This document shows, in pieces, positions 1 to 6,096 of a DNA stretch of 7,509 nucleotides (position 1 is the first letter of the stretch; every line of letters starts with the position of its first letter). Location: NCBI GenBank assembly GCA_947179195.1, contig CAMXAS010000058.1, positions 1-7,509 of the forward strand. The letters are read 5' to 3'. The position numbers and the translations under genes were made by a program. The notes under the pieces are model-generated. The model was not told the origin of the DNA and did no database searches. It saw only the letters and a list, made by a program, of their open reading frames with translations. The stretch is from an uncultured Bacteroidales bacterium (lineage in GTDB: Bacteria; Bacteroidota; Bacteroidia; Bacteroidales; P3).

Positions 1-1024
1 CCTTCTCGTTCTCGGTCTTTTGCAACTCATAGTCGTAGCGTGGAATCTTGCGCGCCTGGCCGCCCCAGTCGGAGAGCGGAATCTTGGCCGATACGTACAG
101 CATCCCGTTCCATTCGCCCTTGTTGTGGAGCAGGCTGCCGTAGCCGTAGGTCGCGCCCACGCCGATGGCGGGCATGGCCTCGCCCGTGGCGATTTTCTTT
201 TCCAAACGTTTGGCTTCCACCGAAAGGTTCAAGAGTTGCATCTCCTCCTGTTGCGCCAACAGGCTCTCTTCGTCCTGGTAAACGGTTTCGGGCGTGTCGA
301 GCCCGGTCAGCAGGCCGGAGAAAAACAGGCGGTCGAGGTCTTCGAAGCGGATGCCTAAGCCGATTTGGTTACAGAGGTTCATTTTAGCCAGCAGCAGGCC
401 GTTGTTGAGTTCGATTTCCTTGGATTTGAGCTCGTTCCGTTTCAGCTCCACCTGCAACAGGTCGGTTTGGGTGGCGAGGCCGGCCGCCCGCGCCGAGGCC
501 ACGTCTTTATGCAGGTTGTTGAGGAACGTCAGCGCCTGCCGCAACGTCTCGCGCTTCTCTTGCAGCGATACCACCTGCCAGTATTCGCGTTCGATTTCTT
601 CGGTCGTCTCGCGCACCGTCAGGCTTTGCTTCAGGTCGGCGGCCGCGACGCCCACCTGTGCCAGCCGGTTGCCGTTCACGATGCGGCCGCCCGCAAACAG
701 CGGTTGCGTGGCCGAGACCACGGCGGTATAGCCGTGCCCCAAGGCCTCGTAGCGGCTGTTGAGCCCAAGGCTGGACGCCCATTCGCCCACAAGTTGCTGA
801 ATCTGATAGGCGGGCGCGGACGTGCCCAAAATGTCGGTGATGCCGATGTCCAACAGCGGGTCCAACGCGCCGAAGCCGAACGCCTGCACCGCCACGGTGG
901 GGAAGTAGGCGGCCAAGGCCTCGCGTTTCTGCGCCAGGGCGGCCCGTCTGTCCAATTCGGCATTGCGGATGCGCAGGTCTTGCGTCCGCGCCCGCTCCAA
1001 GCAATCCTCCAACGACAGGTAAAG
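1..1024 (-). other. TolC/OMF domain encoded in the same frame as the pump
   Basis: Residues 1097-1437 of the fusion protein match the outer-membrane efflux protein layout (PF02321-type, recognised by pattern). The first repeat opens with YLSLEDCLERARTQDLRIRN, followed by a run of Ala/Lys/Glu-rich helix, AYFPTV and a beta-rich stretch around QPLFAGGRIVNG. Helical pairs with the NNLHKD and QTDLLQVELKRNELKSKEIE signatures follow, then the second repeat with MPAIGVGATYGYG and VSAKIPLSDWGGQARK. This is a trimeric channel family that spans the outer membrane and periplasm. No stop, frameshift or separate start with a ribosome-binding site separates it from the pump. There is no lipobox cysteine, unlike many stand-alone OMFs. 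The terminal helix is cut off by the window edge. Confidence 0.88.
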
Positions 1025-4000
1025 CGTATCGGTGGCGGCCGAAGCCGTGTCGGCGGTGTTCTGCGCCTGCAGGCGGTCGCCGAGGCCCATGCCGCCGAGC
1101 GTCAGCACGAGGAGTGATACAACCGCCTTGTTTCTCAGAAAGTCGGAAACCGTCCCCTTGTTCGCGGCCTTCTGTCCGCCTATTTTGAAAATCTGCCAGT
1201 AGGAAACCGGCATAATCAATACAATCAACGCAATCGACAGCATCGTGCCGAAGCAAATCACCACGCCCATCGGCCGCCACAACGCGTCGCCGCTGATAAT
1301 CATCGGTAACACGCCCAAAGCGGTCGTGCAGGAGGTAAGGAAAATCGGGCGCATCCGGCGTTTACCGGCTTCGATGGCCGCTTCTTTCGCGCTCAGACCG
1401 TGCTGCATCTGCAATTCATCGGCGTATTCGAACATGATGATGCCGTTGCGGACAATGATGCCCACCAAACTGATAAGGCCCAGTACGGCGGTCAGCCCGA
1501 AGTCGAGTTTGAAGAGCCAAAGCCCGAAGAACGCGCCGAACATACACAGCAGGCTAAGCGTCAGCGTCAGCGCGGCCAGCGATATTTTCTTGAAGTGGAA
1601 CAGCATGAAGAAGAACAGCACGGCCACGGCGCAGATGAACGACAGCAGGATTTCGGGAATCACGGTCTTGTTCACGGCCGACAGCCCGCCGTAAGTCACC
1701 GTGGCGTCGGGCGGCAGCATCGGCAGGATGGAATCCGTGACGAACCGCTTGAGGTCGGCCATGGCTTCGGGCTGGCTGCACCCCTGTTTCATGTCGGCCG
1801 ACACCGAGACCGAGGGCGTGCCGGCCTTGTGCGGACGGCTCGTCACGTTCCAGTCGGGGTAGATGCGCCCCACCTGCCGGAGTGGCACCGAGAGGCCGGG
1901 CACGGCGGTCGGCACCATCTGGTTCTCCAACGCGCTGTAGTCCGCGCTGTCGTTCCACGCGCGGCTGTAAAGCGTGACGGGAATCTCGCCGTCCTCCTCC
2001 CAAATCGTCGTCAGCGTCTGCCCGCCCGCCAATCCGGCCAGCGACAGCGACACCAAGCTGTTGTTCACGCCTAAGCGCGCCGCCTCTTCCTCGGCCAACG
2101 ATACCTCTATAACCGGTTGATAGCCGTCGTAGTCGGCGTGCACCCACTGCAAGGTCTCGTGCATACCGGCCATGTGGCGTTGTATCTGTTCGGCCGCGGG
2201 CAACAGCGTTTCGAGCCGTCCGCCTTTGAGTTCCACGGCCACGGGGGCTTTGACGGCCTGGTAGTCCATCTGTTTGAACCGAAGGCGTGCGTTCGGGAAC
2301 GCGAACTCATAGCGGCTTTCCAATTCAGCCAAAATCTGTTCCGTGGCTTTGGTCGAGCGCGTGTTGACCACCAGCTGTGCCATATTCTTGCCCGGCAGCA
2401 TCGGCTCGTAGGTGGCGTTGAACCGCGGCGCGCCCGTGCCGATGAAAGCGGTGACCGATGCCACGCGGCGGTCGTCCAACAACAAGTGCGTCATCGCATC
2501 GGCCACCGCTTCGGTCTCGTCGAGACCGGCGGCCCCCTCCAACTTGATTTCCACGGCAAAGTAGTCGCGGGCCGCCATCGGCATCATCTGCACGTTGAGC
2601 CGCGTGAACAGCAGCACGGCCACGGCGATGGAAGCCACGCCCGTGAGCAGCGTCGCGCGCGGATGGCGGAAACACCAGGCCTCCGCATGGTCGTATATAT
2701 TTTGAAGCCCGTCGAAAAAGCGTTTCTGAATGGCCGCCACGCCTTTGGCGGGGCGCGTCGGGTCACCCGTCACGCTGTGGATGAACCGCACTTCCAAAGC
2801 CGGCACCACGCACATCGCATAGGCCAGCGAGGTCATGAGCGCAATCGTGATGACATAGGGGAACAGCGCGACGAATTCGCCGAGATAGCCGCTGATCAGC
2901 CCCTTGATGGGGAAGAACATCGCGCAGATGGCCGCCGTGGCCATGAACTGCGGCATAAACAGTTCGCGTGCGCTCGCTTCCGCCGCGTGGACGCGCATTT
3001 CATGCAATTGCGCCTCGCTTTGGGCGGGGCCGTTGGCCAGGGCCGCGTTCTGTTTCCCCAAATGGTTGATATATCCGTCCATCGTGATGATGGCGTCGTC
3101 CACAATCATGCCCAACACCACGATGAGCGCGGCCAGCGTCACCGTGTTGAGGTCGATGCCGCAGAGGTACATGAACGCCAGCGTCACGGCGATGCAGATG
3201 GGCACGCCCGAGCTGGCGATGAGCGCCGAGCGGAACGGGAACAGCATGAGCATGACCGCAATGACCACGAGCATCGAAATCGCCAGGTCGCGCAGGAACG
3301 AATACACCGAGTTGCGCACCACTTTGGGCTGGTCGGTGATGCGGTTCATCCGCACGCTCTCCGGCAACGTCTGTTGGAATTCCGCCAATACGGCATCCAC
3401 ATCCTTGCCGAAGGCCACGATGTTGTTGTCGGGCCGCATCTCCACCGAAATCACCAAGGCCGTATGCCCGTTGTATTTGACGATGGAGGAGGGCGCTTTG
3501 TAGCGGCGTTCCACGTCGGCCACGTCGCCCATGCGGATGGCGTGTCCGTCGGGCGAGGCGAAAATCAGATGGTCGGCCACGGCCTGTTCGGAGGTCAGGC
3601 GGTTTTCGAAATGCAGGGGCGCCTGAATCAGGGCGTTGTCAATCGAACCGGCCGGCAATTGCAGGCTGTTGGTCTTATATTGCCAAAGCAGGGCCGCCGG
3701 GTTGATGCCGTAGGCCGAAAGCCGCTCCATATCCACGGTCAGCGCGATTTCTTCGGTCTGGTCGCCCGAAACCGCCACCTTGGCCACCTCCGGAATCGTT
3801 TTCAGCCGCCGTGACAAGTCCTCGGCGTAGCGGCTCATCTCGCGGTAACTCTTGTCGGAAGCCTCCAACGTAATCAGCAGGGCCGACACCGCGCTGAATT
3901 CGTCCAGCACGCGGACGGCCAAAACGCCGGGCGGCAGCAGGATTTTGCTCTCGTTCAGCTTCAGTTTGATTTTCGACCATACTTCGTTCTTGCGGTCGGC

Positions 4001-4312
4001 CGGTACCGTGAGGTCGGTATAAATGTAGCAGAGCCCGTTTTGGGAATAGGCGTAAGTCCGCTCGCGGTCGATTTCCGAAAACGCGAACAACAGGTCTTCC
4101 AATGGCTCGGTCAGTTGCTGTTCCACCTCTTCGGCGTTCGCGCCGGGATAGACGCCCACAATCAGCCCCTGTTTGATTTCGAACGTCGGGTATTCGTCCT
4201 TGTTCATCAGGAACAGGCCCACGCCGCCCACGCCTATCAGGCAGACCAGCAATAAATAGACAATCTTCTTGTGGAGGATCATCTGCAGGATGAAACCTTG
4301 CTTCGCTTTCAT
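1..4312 (-). CDS. RND efflux permease fused to a TolC-type outer-membrane factor (3' end outside window)
   Basis: One frame is open from the ATG at 4312-4310 to the left edge (1437 codons, no stop). Residues 1-1045 are a full proton-driven RND exporter. TM1 is about 17-36, followed by the family hallmark KDEYPTFEI (38-46) and VYPGANAEEVE. TM2-TM6 fall at about 338-503, with the TM4 proton-relay pair D405-D406 in GMIVDDAII. The second periplasmic half spans about 573-875. TM8-TM12 fall at about 883-1037, and TM10 reads GIIVRNGIIMFEYAD, so R955 stands where AcrB has K940. The TM4-TM5 loop is about 15 residues longer than in AcrB. After a Lys-rich linker comes a 13th hydrophobic segment (1063-1077), then an OMF domain: LSLEDCLERA (1099-1108), a long coiled region with ARAAGLATQTDLLQVELKRNEL (split at 1274-1295), and a second repeat with KIPLSDWGG. 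Roughly 70-80 residues of the OMF are missing at the edge. Substrate is unknown; the sequence looks more drug/hydrophobe-type (HAE) than metal-type, which is inference. The start is fixed by the ATGA overlap with the adaptor gene. Confidence 0.93.
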   Translation of the reverse strand, partial: MKAKQGFILQMILHKKIVYLLLVCLIGVGGVGLFLMNKDEYPTFEIKQGLIVGVYPGANAEEVEQQLTEPLEDLLFAFSEIDRERTYAYSQNGLCYIYTDLTVPADRKNEVWSKIKLKLNESKILLPPGVLAVRVLDEFSAVSALLITLEASDKSYREMSRYAEDLSRRLKTIPEVAKVAVSGDQTEEIALTVDMERLSAYGINPAALLWQYKTNSLQLPAGSIDNALIQAPLHFENRLTSEQAVADHLIFASPDGHAIRMGDVADVERRYKAPSSIVKYNGHTALVISVEMRPDNNIVAFGKDVDAVLAEFQQTLPESVRMNRITDQPKVVRNSVYSFLRDLAISMLVVIAVMLMLFPFRSALIASSGVPICIAVTLAFMYLCGIDLNTVTLAALIVVLGMIVDDAIITMDGYINHLGKQNAALANGPAQSEAQLHEMRVHAAEASARELFMPQFMATAAICAMFFPIKGLISGYLGEFVALFPYVITIALMTSLAYAMCVVPALEVRFIHSVTGDPTRPAKGVAAIQKRFFDGLQNIYDHAEAWCFRHPRATLLTGVASIAVAVLLFTRLNVQMMPMAARDYFAVEIKLEGAAGLDETEAVADAMTHLLLDDRRVASVTAFIGTGAPRFNATYEPMLPGKNMAQLVVNTRSTKATEQILAELESRYEFAFPNARLRFKQMDYQAVKAPVAVELKGGRLETLLPAAEQIQRHMAGMHETLQWVHADYDGYQPVIEVSLAEEEAARLGVNNSLVSLSLAGLAGGQTLTTIWEEDGEIPVTLYSRAWNDSADYSALENQMVPTAVPGLSVPLRQVGRIYPDWNVTSRPHKAGTPSVSVSADMKQGCSQPEAMADLKRFVTDSILPMLPPDATVTYGGLSAVNKTVIPEILLSFICAVAVLFFFMLFHFKKISLAALTLTLSLLCMFGAFFGLWLFKLDFGLTAVLGLISLVGIIVRNGIIMFEYADELQMQHGLSAKEAAIEAGKRRMRPIFLTSCTTALGVLPMIISGDALWRPMGVVICFGTMLSIALIVLIMPVSYWQIFKIGGQKAANKGTVSDFLRNKAVVSLLVLTLGGMGLGDRLQAQNTADTASAATDTLYLSLEDCLERARTQDLRIRNAELDRRAALAQKREALAAYFPTVAVQAFGFGALDPLLDIGITDILGTSAPAYQIQQLVGEWASSLGLNSRYEALGHGYTAVVSATQPLFAGGRIVNGNRLAQVGVAAADLKQSLTVRETTEEIEREYWQVVSLQEKRETLRQALTFLNNLHKDVASARAAGLATQTDLLQVELKRNELKSKEIELNNGLLLAKMNLCNQIGLGIRFEDLDRLFFSGLLTGLDTPETVYQDEESLLAQQEEMQLLNLSVEAKRLEKKIATGEAMPAIGVGATYGYGSLLHNKGEWNGMLYVSAKIPLSDWGGQARKIPRYDYELQKTENEK
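1061..1141 (-). other. Internal signal-peptide-like segment between pump and channel
   Basis: Residues 1058-1084 read FLRNK, then AVVSLLVLTLGGMGL, then GDRLQAQ. This is a basic n-region (R1060, K1062, with K1048 and K1052 just upstream), a 15-residue hydrophobic core, and a polar c-region. A plausible signal peptidase I site lies after A1083 (L at -3, A at -1). RND permeases end in the cytoplasm after TM12, so an extra crossing is needed to deliver the OMF to the periplasm; this segment supplies it with the correct positive-inside charge. It looks like the signal peptide of a once-separate OMF gene kept inside the fusion. Whether it is cleaved cannot be read from sequence. Confidence 0.75.
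4309..4312 (-). other. ATGA stop-start overlap (translational coupling)
   Basis: The adaptor gene ends with TGA at 4311-4309 and the fusion gene begins with ATG at 4312-4310, sharing the four bases ATGA. No strong Shine-Dalgarno sequence precedes this ATG. Re-initiation by terminating ribosomes is therefore likely, tying pump output to adaptor output. Confidence 0.85.
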
Positions 4313-5349
4313 AGGGCTTTGATTTCCACGATTGAACCCTCACTGATTTTCCGACGGCCATCGGTAATGACGTCATCGCCCGTCCGCAACCCCTCCCGAA
4401 TCAGGATGCCGCTGCCGGAAAAACCGGCGGTCCGCACGGCCCGTTTCCGCGCGCGTCCGCTCTCCACCACCCAGACGTAGGTGCCCTGCGCGTCGCGTTC
4501 CACGAGTTCGGCGGGCAATACGAAGCCGCTGTCGGTCAAACGGCGGTCATATACCTTGCAGACCATGCCCGGCTTGAGCAGGGCGGCCGAGTCCGACAGT
4601 CGGGCCGTGCAGATGTAGGTATGCGATACAGTCGAGGCTGAAAGTCCCGTCGTCGTCACACAGGCTTGGAAAAGCCGGTCGTCGAGTGCGGGGATGACTA
4701 TATATACGCTGTCGCCGGTGCGCCAACGGCCTATTTCCTTTTCAGGCACGGGAAAACGGATTTCCACGTTCGACAGGTCGAGGATGCGCATGACGGGTTG
4801 GCCGAACGCCAATTCCACGCCGTCGTCGGCCATGATTTCATCCACCACGCCGTCGAAAGGCGCTTTGAGCCGGCCATCCTGACGCGCTTGGGCCGCCGCT
4901 TTCTCCAAGGCTTCGGCCTGATGCAGCGCGGTTTCGGCCTCCACCATCTTGGCGTCCGAAATGCTGCCGGTCTTATGCACCTGCTTGGCGCGGCGGTAGG
5001 TGTCGCGGGCGCGTTTGAGCGTGGCCACAGCCGCGTCGTAACGGCTATCCACGCTTTGCGAAAACGTCTCGGCCACGGTTTGTTCCGCCGCCACGCGCTC
5101 GCCCTCCCGCACGCGGATGTTTTTGAGCGTGCCGGGGTAGGGGGCCGTCAGGAGGGTCGATTTGGCCGCTTCCACGTTGCCCACATAGGCGGTTTGCCGC
5201 ACCACGGCGGTGGGTTCGGCCACCAGAACGCAGACCGGAACCGGTTGCGGCGGCTGCGGTTTATGTTTGAAGTTCAAGGCGGGTTGTTCCGTGCAGGCGG
5301 AGAGGGGCAAAAGCAGACCGAACCAACCGTATTTCAAAAGTCTCTTCAT
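4309..5349 (-). CDS. Periplasmic adaptor (membrane fusion) lipoprotein of an RND efflux system, HlyD/AcrA family
   Basis: The 346-residue product bridges the RND pump and the outer-membrane channel and would sit in the periplasm anchored by lipid on Cys19. The N-terminus has a basic start, a hydrophobic core and the lipobox LSAC (16-19). A Pro-rich linker follows (PQPPQPVP, about 31-38). The two lipoyl half-motifs are APYPGTLKNIRVREGERV (69-86) and LKAPFDGVVDEIMADDG (161-177). They flank a short Ala/Lys/Glu-rich alpha-hairpin (about 98-158). Beta-barrel and membrane-proximal regions follow, with MVCKVYDRR and the closing GLRTGDDVITDGRRKISEGS typical of the family. Length is slightly below AcrA (about 400). 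It is the middle gene of the operon: 33 nt after the lipoprotein gene and overlapping the pump gene by 4 nt. Confidence 0.95.
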   Translation of the reverse strand: MKRLLKYGWFGLLLPLSACTEQPALNFKHKPQPPQPVPVCVLVAEPTAVVRQTAYVGNVEAAKSTLLTAPYPGTLKNIRVREGERVAAEQTVAETFSQSVDSRYDAAVATLKRARDTYRRAKQVHKTGSISDAKMVEAETALHQAEALEKAAAQARQDGRLKAPFDGVVDEIMADDGVELAFGQPVMRILDLSNVEIRFPVPEKEIGRWRTGDSVYIVIPALDDRLFQACVTTTGLSASTVSHTYICTARLSDSAALLKPGMVCKVYDRRLTDSGFVLPAELVERDAQGTYVWVVESGRARKRAVRTAGFSGSGILIREGLRTGDDVITDGRRKISEGSIVEIKAL

Positions 5350-5356
5350 GGGAAAA

Positions 5357-5362
5357 TCCTCT
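5357..5362 (-). promoter_or_regulatory. Shine-Dalgarno-like site of the adaptor gene
   Basis: The minus strand reads AGAGGA, then TTTTCCC, then the ATG at 5349, giving a 7-nt spacer. This is uncommon in Bacteroidota, where most starts lack a Shine-Dalgarno sequence. It supports the chosen start and fits an internal operon gene that needs its own initiation signal. Confidence 0.5.
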
Positions 5363-5382
5363 ATCGTGCGTTTGACTGAAAT

Positions 5383-5928
5383 TTATTCGTTGGCGGTCGC
5401 GATGCAGTCCACGCGGCTTTCCATAATCACGTAGTCGCCCCGGTTGTAAGTGCCGCCGCCCTGGTAATCGAGTGCGAACACGATGACATCGTCGTAGAGT
5501 TGGCCGCTACCGCTTGTGGTCACGCTCAGCGTCATTTGGTTGCTACTGCTACTGCTGTTGCCGTCGCGGGCTTGCACGAAGCGTTCGTGCGGCGTCGTCT
5601 CCAGCGAGATTTTGCCGTCTTTGGCTTTGGCGCGGAACGAGAGCGCGTCGCCGCCCAGCAGGTTGACGCTTACCAACAGGTTATAGCCGTCCTTGTCGTC
5701 CTTGATTTCGGAAATGCGCATCTGACCCGATTCGGGCGAGAGCGAAACCGTCAGCGTGTCGGCGCCGAGCCCGGCCGTAGAGGTCTTGCGCAACGTGAGC
5801 AACCCGCTCGTCTTGCTCGAATAGGTGCCCGTAAACTGCCGGACATCCTTGTCGCAGGCTGTGCAGAGCGTCAAAAGCGGCCACAACGCCAAGGCCAGGC
5901 CGATACCTTTACCGAACATCGTTTTCAT
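5383..5928 (-). CDS. Putative lipoprotein of unknown function, first gene of the efflux operon
   Basis: The 181-residue protein has an N-terminal export signal: basic MKTMFGKG, a hydrophobic core, then CTAC with Cys25 as the likely lipidation site. The -3 residue is Cys rather than Leu, so the lipobox is not ideal. The mature part begins DKDVRQFTGTYSSKTSGLLTL and appears to be a small beta-rich domain with alternating polar and hydrophobic residues. It includes LTVSLSPESGQMRISEI, YNLLVSVNLLGG and DVIVFALDYQGGG. A Ser run (125-129) lies in a probable loop. I do not recognise a defined family; the GTYSxKTSG pattern resembles small lipoproteins seen in Bacteroidota, from memory only. It precedes the adaptor gene by 33 nt and is very probably co-transcribed, so it may be an accessory pump component or a cargo/assembly factor. 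An alternative start is Met4 (5919). Confidence 0.8.
   Translation of the reverse strand: MKTMFGKGIGLALALWPLLTLCTACDKDVRQFTGTYSSKTSGLLTLRKTSTAGLGADTLTVSLSPESGQMRISEIKDDKDGYNLLVSVNLLGGDALSFRAKAKDGKISLETTPHERFVQARDGNSSSSSNQMTLSVTTSGSGQLYDDVIVFALDYQGGGTYNRGDYVIMESRVDCIATANE
5539..5560 (-). repeat. Short AGC/AGT microsatellite encoding a Ser run
   Basis: The sequence is a near-repeat of the six-base unit GCTACT (plus strand). On the coding strand it gives alternating AGC and AGT codons for Ser125-Ser129 of the lipoprotein. Changes by one codon or a pair of codons would keep the frame, so any slippage would vary loop length rather than switch the gene off. Confidence 0.55.
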
Positions 5929-5944
5929 TGTCTGAATCCGTTAT

Positions 5945-5988
5945 GTTTACCAAAATACATCGTAAAAACGCTGTAAAAATACACAGCG
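5945..5988. promoter_or_regulatory. Repeat-rich upstream region of the efflux operon, candidate operator/promoter
   Basis: Three elements lie just upstream of the lipoprotein gene. A perfect inverted repeat pairs CGCTGT (5969-5974) with ACAGCG (5983-5988) across 8 nt. A looser one pairs TTTAC (5946-5950) with GTAAA (5962-5966) across 11 nt. A direct repeat GTAAAAA occurs at 5962-5968 and 5973-5979, 11 nt apart, about one helical turn. On the minus strand TATTTTGG (5957-5950) is a one-mismatch version of the Bacteroidota -7 box TAnnTTTG, but I see no convincing -33 box. Such symmetric sites are typical of TetR/MarR-like control of efflux pumps. No regulator gene is in the window, so function is inferred. 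Confidence 0.4.
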
Positions 5989-6010
5989 GAAACAATAAAA
6001 GAAAGTTTTT

Positions 6011-6042
6011 TTAGTCTATCTCCATAAAAAAGGCTAACTTTG
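6011..6042 (+). promoter_or_regulatory. Bacteroidota-type promoter for the cysteate synthase gene
   Basis: TAACTTTG at 6035-6042 is a perfect match to the -7 consensus TAnnTTTG. TTAG at 6011-6014, 20 nt upstream, is a three-of-four match to the -33 box TTTG. The upstream DNA is strongly A/T-rich. The expected transcript start is near 6047-6050, giving a leader of about 50 nt before the ATG at 6097. Confidence 0.7.
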
Positions 6043-6054
6043 TATTGATTTTTA

Positions 6055-6080
6055 GGGCGTGACCCGTTGCGGGACAGCCC
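6055..6080 (+). other. GC-rich hairpin in the 5' leader of the cysteate synthase gene
   Basis: GGGC (6055-6058) can pair with GCCC (6077-6080). Inside it CCCG (6063-6066) can pair with CGGG (6070-6073) around a TTG loop, with a small internal loop between the stems. It lies 16 nt before the start codon. It does not match the SAM-II layout or any other riboswitch I know. It may only modulate leader stability or initiation. Confidence 0.35.
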
Positions 6081-6096
6081 GTGTTAATACCAAAAC

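Noticed and set aside
365..1117. A 250-codon plus-strand frame, and a 257-codon minus-strand frame at 507-1280
   Set aside because: Both overlap the OMF part of the fusion in wrong frames. The minus frame 1437-codon reading gives coherent TolC-family sequence, while these give Arg/Gly/His-rich noise.
1058..1200. A separate start codon for the OMF inside the fusion gene
   Set aside because: In-frame candidates are Met1034, before the linker, and Met1075, after the hydrophobic core. Neither has a ribosome-binding site or gives a proper signal peptide, and no stop ends the pump frame.
2117..3814. A 565-codon plus-strand open frame
   Set aside because: It lies opposite the pump gene, is rich in His, Arg, Gln and Gly, and shows no domain. 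The minus strand carries clear RND motifs, so this is a shadow caused by high GC.
3675..4376. A 233-codon minus-strand frame overlapping the pump start
   Set aside because: It is a +1 shadow of the pump N-terminus. The in-frame reading from 4312 gives TM1 and the KDEYPTFEI hallmark, which this frame lacks.
5929..6096. A small gene or ncRNA in the divergent intergenic region
   Set aside because: No open frame with a plausible start and length, and no recognised RNA fold; promoter and repeat elements account for the space.
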